DNA of 10,982 nucleotides from NCBI GenBank assembly GCA_030672555.1, contig DAOVGD010000006.1, forward strand, positions 1-10,982. The letters run 5' to 3'. Made by a program: the position numbers and the translations under genes. Positions 5,753 to 10,982 of the stretch are shown here, piece by piece. This stretch comes from Desulfobacterales bacterium (GTDB lineage Bacteria > Desulfobacterota > Desulfobacteria > Desulfobacterales > C00003106). Below the pieces are notes generated by a model. The model did no database searches. It was not told where the DNA came from and saw nothing but the letters and a program-made list of their open reading frames with translations. How positions within the stretch are numbered: the first letter of the stretch is position 1; every line of letters begins with the position of its first letter.

Positions 5753-6994
5753 ATGAAATGGGATGCTTGGTCTAACAGGACGGTGTGGAAGGCTTTGATA
5801 TTGTGTTGCTTGCCGTTGATTGCTTTTGCCTCATGCACCTTGTTCAAGCCTACACCGATAACTCGAGACAACGCATTGGTAAGAGTAAATCGATGGGAAT
5901 GCCCTGATTTTGTCGATGACATGGATCTTGATTCCGCAAGACAGGGGGCGTTGCGGAGCCTTGAATATTTAAGTCGGCTTTCTCCTTCTGCTCGGTTTCA
6001 ATTCGGACCAGATACCTTTTCGGCCGCACACGTCGTCAAGTCATTGGAGACTTTCATTGACATAGTTGACAGTGTTCCGACTGCAATAGAGCTTCGTGAG
6101 CGTATAAAAGAATTATTTTGGATATATCGTTCAGTAGGTGCCGACGGAAAAGGAAAAATTCTGTTTACCGGCTACTACGAACCTGTAATGCAAGGGAGCC
6201 TCGTATGTACAGAAGAGTACCAGTATCCTATCTATAGGCGCCCCGATGATTGGACACGAATAGACTTGAGCCTGTTTGACCCTCAACTGTCAGGCCGCTA
6301 TGTTGTAGGACGACATGTGAGGCATACCGTGGTCCCGTATTATACGCGCGCAGAGATTGACACAGTGGGACAACTTGAAGAAAGGGGGTATGAGTTGGCA
6401 TGGATTGCTGACCCAATCGGCCTTTTTTTCCTTCATATTCAAGGCTCAGGAGAGGTAGTGTTAGAAGATGGGACGGTTTTAAAAGTCCACTATAGTTGCT
6501 CTAACGGACATTCATATAGGAGTATCGGGAAGTTACTCATTGATGAAGGTAAAATTGCCCATGAGGAGATGTCGATGCAGCGGATACGTACTTACCTGAT
6601 GTCCCATCCGGAAGATATTGAATACGTTTTAAACCACAACAAAAGTTATGTTTTTTTTGAACTCGTTGATGAAGGTCCATTAGGATGTATTGAAGTGCCT
6701 CTTACGCCTGGACGGTCGATTGCCACAGATACCAAACTTTTCCCCAAGGGCGCCCTTGCCTTTATCCATACTGAGAAACCGATTGTAGCTGAGGATGGGA
6801 AGATTCGCACATGGATTGACTGCAGCCGGTTTGTTTTTAATCAAGACACCGGCGGCGCGATCAAGGGGCCCGGCCGCGTTGACCTTTTTTGCGGGAAGGG
6901 GGACTATGCTGAGATAGCCGCAGGACATATGAAGCAGTACGGTACACTCTATTTTTTGGTCCTGAAGGATTCTCCATCAAAAAACTTCTTATGA
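5753..6994 (+). CDS. mltA: Membrane-bound lytic murein transglycosylase A, lipoprotein
   Basis: The 413 residues begin with a basic N-terminus, a hydrophobic stretch (12-26) and a cysteine at 28 after FAS, so a lipoprotein signal is likely although the -3 residue is Phe rather than the usual Leu. MltA-domain motifs follow in order: FTGYYEP (138-144), HIQGSG (228-233), QDTGGAIKG (364-372) and the conserved Asp377 in RVDLF, inside the C-terminal double-psi barrel (3D domain). The family cleaves the MurNAc-GlcNAc bond of peptidoglycan from the periplasm, forming 1,6-anhydro ends for wall remodelling and recycling. I chose ATG 5753 over the in-frame TTG at 5738: it starts 1 base after the ribonuclease stop, suiting translational coupling, and gives a more typical signal peptide. 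The end overlaps tilS by 4 bases. The order ribonuclease-mltA-tilS suggests a single transcript; the functions are not obviously linked. Confidence 0.93.
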   Translation: MKWDAWSNRTVWKALILCCLPLIAFASCTLFKPTPITRDNALVRVNRWECPDFVDDMDLDSARQGALRSLEYLSRLSPSARFQFGPDTFSAAHVVKSLETFIDIVDSVPTAIELRERIKELFWIYRSVGADGKGKILFTGYYEPVMQGSLVCTEEYQYPIYRRPDDWTRIDLSLFDPQLSGRYVVGRHVRHTVVPYYTRAEIDTVGQLEERGYELAWIADPIGLFFLHIQGSGEVVLEDGTVLKVHYSCSNGHSYRSIGKLLIDEGKIAHEEMSMQRIRTYLMSHPEDIEYVLNHNKSYVFFELVDEGPLGCIEVPLTPGRSIATDTKLFPKGALAFIHTEKPIVAEDGKIRTWIDCSRFVFNQDTGGAIKGPGRVDLFCGKGDYAEIAAGHMKQYGTLYFLVLKDSPSKNFL

Positions 6995-8427
6995 AATCCT
7001 ATATACCTGCCGAAGATTCCCGGCCTTTTATCGTTGTTGTTGAGAAAACTATTCGTCATTACCGAATGTTGGCGCCCGGGGATACCGTTTTAGTGGGGGT
7101 ATCCGGAGGCCCGGATTCAGTAACACTCCTTCATGTGTTAGCAGCCATTGCACAAAAATGGTCTATCCGATTGGTGGCGGCATATCTGAATCATAACCTG
7201 CGCCGTGAGGCGGAACATGAGGCGAATTTTGTAGCAGATCTTGCTGCACGGCTTCGCATACCTTGTGAGATCGGTTCAGAAGACGTTGCTCGTTATCGAT
7301 CTTTACACCATATATCTATTCAGCACGCAGCACGTGAGGTAAGATATCGGTTTTATGATGAAACAGCAGCCAAATACTCTGCACAAAAGATCGCTTTGGG
7401 GCATAATTTGGAAGATAATGCTGAATCGGTTTTGATCCATTTTTTAAGAGGGGCGGGTCCTCTCGGCCTTTCCGGGATTCCCCCGGTCAGGGACAACAGG
7501 TTTATCAGACCCCTTATTGATACGACACGTAGTGAGATAATTTCTTTTTTGGACCAAAATCGGATCGAATACTTGACAGATGAGTCGAATAAGAACCTCA
7601 AATATCTTCGCAACCGGATACGTCACGAGCTTATTCCATATCTAAAATCAAAGCATAACCCGAATATTATAAGTCAGTTACACCATCTTTCTACCATCTT
7701 ACGGGAGGAAGAGGATTTTTGGGAAAAGACTGTAACCATAAGTTTCCAGGATCTTATTACAAGAAAAGGTGAGGATTTAATAGGGCTTGATCTGAAGGGG
7801 CTGCAACAGCTACTACCTGCGCTTCGAAAAAGGGTGATTAGAAAAGGAGTTGCAGCCATAAAAGGTGATTTAAAACGGATCGAATTTAAGCACATCGATG
7901 CGATAGAAGACCTTATTACATGTTTAAACCCCTCTCGCAGTCTTGACCTTCCCGGAAGGGTGTGTATAATGCGTGAGCCTAAAACGCTCCTTTTTTATTC
8001 GCATCGTCCTGGCGACATAATTCCCTATTGTTACACCATTGACGATATCGAGGGAGAAGTCTATATACGGGAAGTCGATGCAGTACTTAGACTTTCTGCT
8101 TGCCAGCCGGATGCGGCTTCGGTTGCCGAAGCAGGACCGTGTTGCGTATTTTTGGACCTTGATGCCATTCGGTTCCCCTTACTTGTCAGAAACTTTGTTC
8201 CTGGGGATCGTTTCAGACCTCTTGGACTGTCCGGGACTAAAAAGGTAAAGGATTTTTTCATTGATAATAAGGTGCCGATAAGGGTGCGCAGACTATGTCC
8301 TACGGTATTAAGCGATGGAGCTATTATATGGATTGGAGGGTATCGCTTGAGCGAGTTGGTTAAGATTACATCTCGAACAAGAAGGGTCTTGAAAATGGAG
8401 CTGTCGGGTTGTAATCTATTTAAATAG
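6991..8427 (+). CDS. tilS: tRNA(Ile)-lysidine synthetase
   Basis: The 478-residue protein has the N-type ATP pyrophosphatase P-loop SGGPDS at 38-43, NHNLR at 67-71, GHNLEDNAE at 137-145 (usually GHxxDDQAE), GLSGIP at 159-164, RPLI at 173-176 and RNRIRHELIP at 207-216. The C-terminal TilS domain, from about residue 390, includes a PGDRFRPLG motif and a KVKDFF stretch. TilS adenylates C34 of the minor tRNA(Ile) with CAU anticodon and attaches lysine, switching it from Met to Ile decoding; it is normally essential and cytoplasmic. It starts within the mltA stop (ATGA overlap, 6991-6994), indicating translational coupling. The length is full and no key motif is missing. Replacement of Gln by Asn in the GHxxD motif is minor. 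Confidence 0.96.
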   Translation: MKSYIPAEDSRPFIVVVEKTIRHYRMLAPGDTVLVGVSGGPDSVTLLHVLAAIAQKWSIRLVAAYLNHNLRREAEHEANFVADLAARLRIPCEIGSEDVARYRSLHHISIQHAAREVRYRFYDETAAKYSAQKIALGHNLEDNAESVLIHFLRGAGPLGLSGIPPVRDNRFIRPLIDTTRSEIISFLDQNRIEYLTDESNKNLKYLRNRIRHELIPYLKSKHNPNIISQLHHLSTILREEEDFWEKTVTISFQDLITRKGEDLIGLDLKGLQQLLPALRKRVIRKGVAAIKGDLKRIEFKHIDAIEDLITCLNPSRSLDLPGRVCIMREPKTLLFYSHRPGDIIPYCYTIDDIEGEVYIREVDAVLRLSACQPDAASVAEAGPCCVFLDLDAIRFPLLVRNFVPGDRFRPLGLSGTKKVKDFFIDNKVPIRVRRLCPTVLSDGAIIWIGGYRLSELVKITSRTRRVLKMELSGCNLFK

Positions 8428-8451
8428 TTCCCCCCGGTTCAGGGAAAGAAA

Positions 8452-8480
8452 TTGCAATAAGTATTCAAGCATGATATTTT
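8452..8480 (+). promoter_or_regulatory. Promoter candidate for ftsH
   Basis: TTGCAA (8452-8457) and TATTTT (8475-8480) have the ideal 17-base spacing; each matches 4 of 6 consensus positions. It lies in the 116-base gap between tilS and ftsH, giving a leader of about 57 bases. No clear terminator precedes it, so read-through from tilS is also possible. Confidence 0.35.
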
Positions 8481-8530
8481 TATTGTTTGTAGCGCCAATA
8501 CGAGAATGTGAATTGTTAGACTAAAATATT

Positions 8531-8537
8531 AAGGAGG
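8531..8537 (+). promoter_or_regulatory. Strong ribosome binding site for the TTG start of ftsH
   Basis: AAGGAGG lies 6 bases before TTG 8544. It is what identifies the non-ATG start. Confidence 0.8.
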
Positions 8538-8543
8538 AATTTC

Positions 8544-10364
8544 TTGAGTCCATTTTACAAAAATTTAGCTTTATGGCTGGTTATAAGCCTAATGATGATA
8601 CTGTTATTCAACTTGTTTAATCAGCCGAGGGTGCAAGACAGCGAAATAAGTTACAGCGAATTTCTTGCTTCTGTAGAGAGAGGGAATGTTACCGGTGTAG
8701 TCATAAGGGGATCCGAGATATACGGCACCGATGTCAGCGGCTCCCGGTTTAAGACATTTGCTCCTCAGGATGTTGACTTAATCAGGACATTAAGGGATCG
8801 CGGCGTTTCTATAAAAGTCAAACCGGTTGATGATTCTCCCTGGTATATGACTCTCTTGGTCTCGTGGTTCCCGATGATCCTTCTGATCGCCGTCTGGATT
8901 TTTTTTATGCGCCAGATGCAGGCAGGAGGTGGAAAGGCCATGTCTTTTGGCAAGAGTCGGGCGCGACTTATGTCGGAGACATCCACGAAGGTTACGTTTA
9001 AGGATGTTGCGGGCATTGAAGAGGCCAAAGAAGAGCTGGAAGAGATTGTTGCTTTTCTAAAAGACCCCAAGAAATTTACTCGGTTGGGCGGCAGGATCCC
9101 GAAAGGAGTACTCTTGATGGGTGCACCCGGTACTGGAAAGACGCTCCTTGCCCGGGCTATAGCGGGTGAGGCAGGTGTCCCTTTTTTCAGTATCAGCGGG
9201 TCTGATTTTGTAGAAATGTTTGTGGGCGTGGGGGCCTCACGTGTTAGAGACCTTTTTGTTCAGGGCAAGAAGAATGCTCCATGCATTATATTTATTGATG
9301 AAATCGATGCTGTTGGACGACACCGTGGGGCAGGACTCGGTGGAGGACACGATGAGCGCGAACAGACGTTGAACCAGTTGTTGGTCGAGATGGACGGGTT
9401 TGAGTCGAACGAAGGGGTTATATTGATCTCTGCTACCAACCGTCCTGATATACTTGATCCGGCGCTTTTACGCCCTGGCCGCTTTGACCGGCAAATCGTA
9501 GTGCCGATACCGGATATAAGAGGGCGTGAGGGTATACTGAAGGTACATAGCAGGAAGTCGCCTCTTGCCGATGATGTGGACCTTTCGGTAGTTGCCCGAG
9601 GGACTCCTGGATTTTCCGGCGCTGATCTTGAAAACTTGGTCAATGAGGCGGCGTTGCTTGCGGCGCGTCAGGACAAAGAACGTGTTGAGATGGCGGATTT
9701 GGAAGAGGCAAAAGACAAGGTCATGATGGGTACTGCACGAAAAAGCATGATAATCAGTGATGAGGAAAAACGGAATACCGCATATCATGAAGCAGGACAT
9801 ACACTGGTGGCAAAAGAACTCCCTGAAACCGACCCTATCCACAAGGTGACAATTATTCCTCGGGGCCGGGCGCTTGGACTTACGCAGCAGCTTCCGATAG
9901 ATGAAAAACACACCTATCCCCGTACCTACCTCATCAATGGCCTGGCTGTCTTAATGGGGGGGCGTGTTGCTGAAGAACTGGTCCTTGATGACATGACAAC
10001 AGGCGCTGGGAACGACATTGAACGTGCTACTATCATGGCTCGAAAGATGGTATGTGAATGGGGAATGAGTGATGTTTTAGGGCCGCTCACATTTGGAAAA
10101 AAAGAAGAACAGATCTTTCTGGGTCGCGAATTTGCACAGCACCGGGATTATAGCGAAGAGACCGCTGTTGAAATCGACAGAGAGGTAAAACGGTTAGTGA
10201 CCGAGGCCCATGATACTGCAAAAAAGATCCTTACCGAGTATAATGCCGCGCTCCACGCGCTGGCAAAAGCCTTGCTTGAGCAGGAGACCCTCGATGCCAA
10301 TGCCATAGATGAGATTATAGAAAAGGCCTCCGGAGAGTCCAGTGAGATCATAGATCATAGCTGA
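8544..10364 (+). CDS. ftsH: ATP-dependent zinc metalloprotease FtsH
   Basis: A full-length 606-residue membrane AAA+ protease. Transmembrane helices at about 7-25 and 102-121 enclose the periplasmic domain. The AAA module has Walker A GAPGTGKT (193-200), Walker B IIFIDEID (248-255) and the second region of homology with PGRFDR (311-316). The zinc site is HEAGH (415-419) with the third ligand D491 in TTGAGND. FtsH forms a hexamer in the inner membrane and degrades misfolded membrane proteins and short-lived cytoplasmic regulators. The TTG start is supported by AAGGAGG 6 bases upstream. The C-terminal tail is odd: the last five residues (IIDHS) and the stop codon are made from a 7-base tandem repeat that continues into the intergenic region, so the tail is probably a recent, non-conserved extension. 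Placement between tilS and folP is common in Desulfobacterota. Confidence 0.98.
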   Translation: MSPFYKNLALWLVISLMMILLFNLFNQPRVQDSEISYSEFLASVERGNVTGVVIRGSEIYGTDVSGSRFKTFAPQDVDLIRTLRDRGVSIKVKPVDDSPWYMTLLVSWFPMILLIAVWIFFMRQMQAGGGKAMSFGKSRARLMSETSTKVTFKDVAGIEEAKEELEEIVAFLKDPKKFTRLGGRIPKGVLLMGAPGTGKTLLARAIAGEAGVPFFSISGSDFVEMFVGVGASRVRDLFVQGKKNAPCIIFIDEIDAVGRHRGAGLGGGHDEREQTLNQLLVEMDGFESNEGVILISATNRPDILDPALLRPGRFDRQIVVPIPDIRGREGILKVHSRKSPLADDVDLSVVARGTPGFSGADLENLVNEAALLAARQDKERVEMADLEEAKDKVMMGTARKSMIISDEEKRNTAYHEAGHTLVAKELPETDPIHKVTIIPRGRALGLTQQLPIDEKHTYPRTYLINGLAVLMGGRVAEELVLDDMTTGAGNDIERATIMARKMVCEWGMSDVLGPLTFGKKEEQIFLGREFAQHRDYSEETAVEIDREVKRLVTEAHDTAKKILTEYNAALHALAKALLEQETLDANAIDEIIEKASGESSEIIDHS

Positions 10365-10374
10365 TAGCTCATAG
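10347..10374 (+). repeat. Four 7-base tandem units spanning the ftsH stop codon
   Basis: Consecutive units ATCATAG (10347-10353), ATCATAG (10354-10360), CTGATAG (10361-10367) and CTCATAG (10368-10374). The first two units and the TGA at 10362-10364 encode the end of FtsH. Confidence 0.8.
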
Positions 10375-10399
10375 TAACAAAATATACTATCAAGTTATT

Positions 10400-10463
10400 G
10401 TTGCGGGTTTACGAGTTACAGGTTGCGGGTTTCAGATTAGTTCCACAACTCGCAACTCGTAAC
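10400..10463. repeat. Dyad of GTT-headed 7-8 base units between ftsH and folP
   Basis: On the plus strand GTT-headed units start at 10400, 10407, 10415, 10422 and 10429 (GTTGCGG, GTTTACGA, GTTACAG, GTTGCGG, GTTTCAG). On the minus strand similar units start at 10463, 10456 and 10449 (GTTACGA, GTTGCGA, GTTGTGG). The two halves can pair: 10409-10425 with 10446-10462 has 14 of 17 matches. There is no following T-run, so intrinsic termination is doubtful; the hairpin could still affect folP translation or ftsH mRNA stability. Confidence 0.65.
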
Positions 10464-10484
10464 ATTCAAAAAGGCTTATGCAAG

Positions 10485-10982
10485 ATGCTTTTGGATGAAT
10501 TATTGGCCGAACATCGTGTTCTGGTCATGGGGATTCTGAATGTCACGCCGGATTCATTTTCAGACGGCGGGTTGTATATAGATCTTGACAAGGCGGTTGC
10601 GCATGGGGAATCTCTTGAGGCGGACGGCGCGGATATCATCGATGTAGGCGGGGCATCAACAAGGCCTTTTTCTGAGCCGGTTTCGGTAGAAGAAGAGATT
10701 AAGCGTGTCATTCCGGTTATTAAGAAACTCTCACAGCGTGTTTCCATCCCCATATCCGTAGATACGACCCGGGCTGAAGTGGCAAACAGGGCGATTGAGG
10801 CAGGAGCGGTGATTGTAAATGATATCGGCGCCCTTCGCCTTGATCCTGCCTTGGGAAGTCTGGTAGCTGATGCGGATCTTCCAATTATCTTGATGCACAT
10901 GCAGGGAACTCCCCAAACAATGCAGATAAGTCCCCATTATGACGATGTAATGGGGGAAATTATCGATTTCTTGTCCGATTCT
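10485..10982 (+). CDS. folP: Dihydropteroate synthase (3' end off window)
   Basis: The 166 visible residues are about 60 percent of a typical 275-290 residue enzyme. N19-V-T-P-D-S-F-S-D-G-G29 is the pterin/pyrophosphate-binding signature; DVGGASTRP (53-61) corresponds to the usual GGESTRP loop, with Ala57 in place of Glu. Further on come ISVDTTRAEVA, VNDI and MHMQGTP, all typical of the TIM-barrel fold. The enzyme condenses p-aminobenzoate with dihydropterin pyrophosphate in folate synthesis and is the sulfonamide target. Start choice: ATG 10485 is in frame and gives a short N-terminal extension; AAGG (10471-10474) is 10 bases upstream, a modest site. ATG 10478 is out of frame. The repeat-filled gap from ftsH is 120 bases, with no clear separate promoter. 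Confidence 0.95.
   Translation, partial: MLLDELLAEHRVLVMGILNVTPDSFSDGGLYIDLDKAVAHGESLEADGADIIDVGGASTRPFSEPVSVEEEIKRVIPVIKKLSQRVSIPISVDTTRAEVANRAIEAGAVIVNDIGALRLDPALGSLVADADLPIILMHMQGTPQTMQISPHYDDVMGEIIDFLSDS

Noticed and set aside
10365..10470. Intrinsic terminator after ftsH
   Set aside because: Dyad symmetry is present but there is no T-run after it, and the structure is better described as a repeat array.
1..10982. CRISPR array, tRNA, rRNA, insertion sequence or phage genes
   Set aside because: No regularly spaced long repeats, no cloverleaf candidate that I could see, and no transposase or integrase motifs; the short periodic repeats are too small and have no spacers.

Overview
The window looks like a chromosomal segment of an anaerobic Desulfobacterota (former Deltaproteobacteria) member. 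This rests on three things: the tilS–ftsH–folP order, a NarI-type cytochrome b with an added c-heme site, and a BCAM0308-type zinc-ribbon protein. Base composition is moderate and no mobile element, CRISPR array, rRNA or tRNA is visible. The placement is an inference from gene content, not a database match.

Left part (1-3529) is all on the minus strand. From its upstream end it holds: a BCAM0308/NMD3-like zinc-ribbon protein; a GT81-like glycosyltransferase resembling glucosyl-(3-phospho)glycerate synthases, with a good sigma70-type promoter in front; a single-domain CheY-like response regulator 61 bases behind it; a 56-residue protein matching only the first part of the RnfC N-terminal domain; and, running off the left edge, a membrane cytochrome b with a CXXCH motif in an extramembrane segment. 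The last two probably form a respiratory or electron-transfer unit whose iron-sulphur partner would lie outside the window.

Right part (3733-10982) is all on the plus strand. An RNase II/R-family ribonuclease, the lipoprotein murein transglycosylase MltA and the tRNA(Ile)-lysidine synthetase TilS are tightly packed (1-base gap, then a 4-base ATGA overlap), so they are probably one transcript. After a 116-base gap with its own promoter candidate come ftsH (TTG start, strong ribosome binding site) and, after a repeat-filled gap, the 5' part of folP. In related genomes folP is often followed by cdaA, ybbR/cdaR and glmM, so c-di-AMP and cell-wall genes may continue to the right. This half is housekeeping: RNA turnover, tRNA modification, wall remodelling, membrane proteolysis and folate synthesis.

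Three short intergenic arrays share an approximately 7-base periodicity and dyad symmetry: 3561-3598, 10347-10374 and 10400-10463. One of them supplies the last residues and stop codon of FtsH. These arrays, the truncated RnfC-like gene and a possibly leaderless start of the ribonuclease gene are the points most worth a second look. I see no convincing new multi-gene system here.
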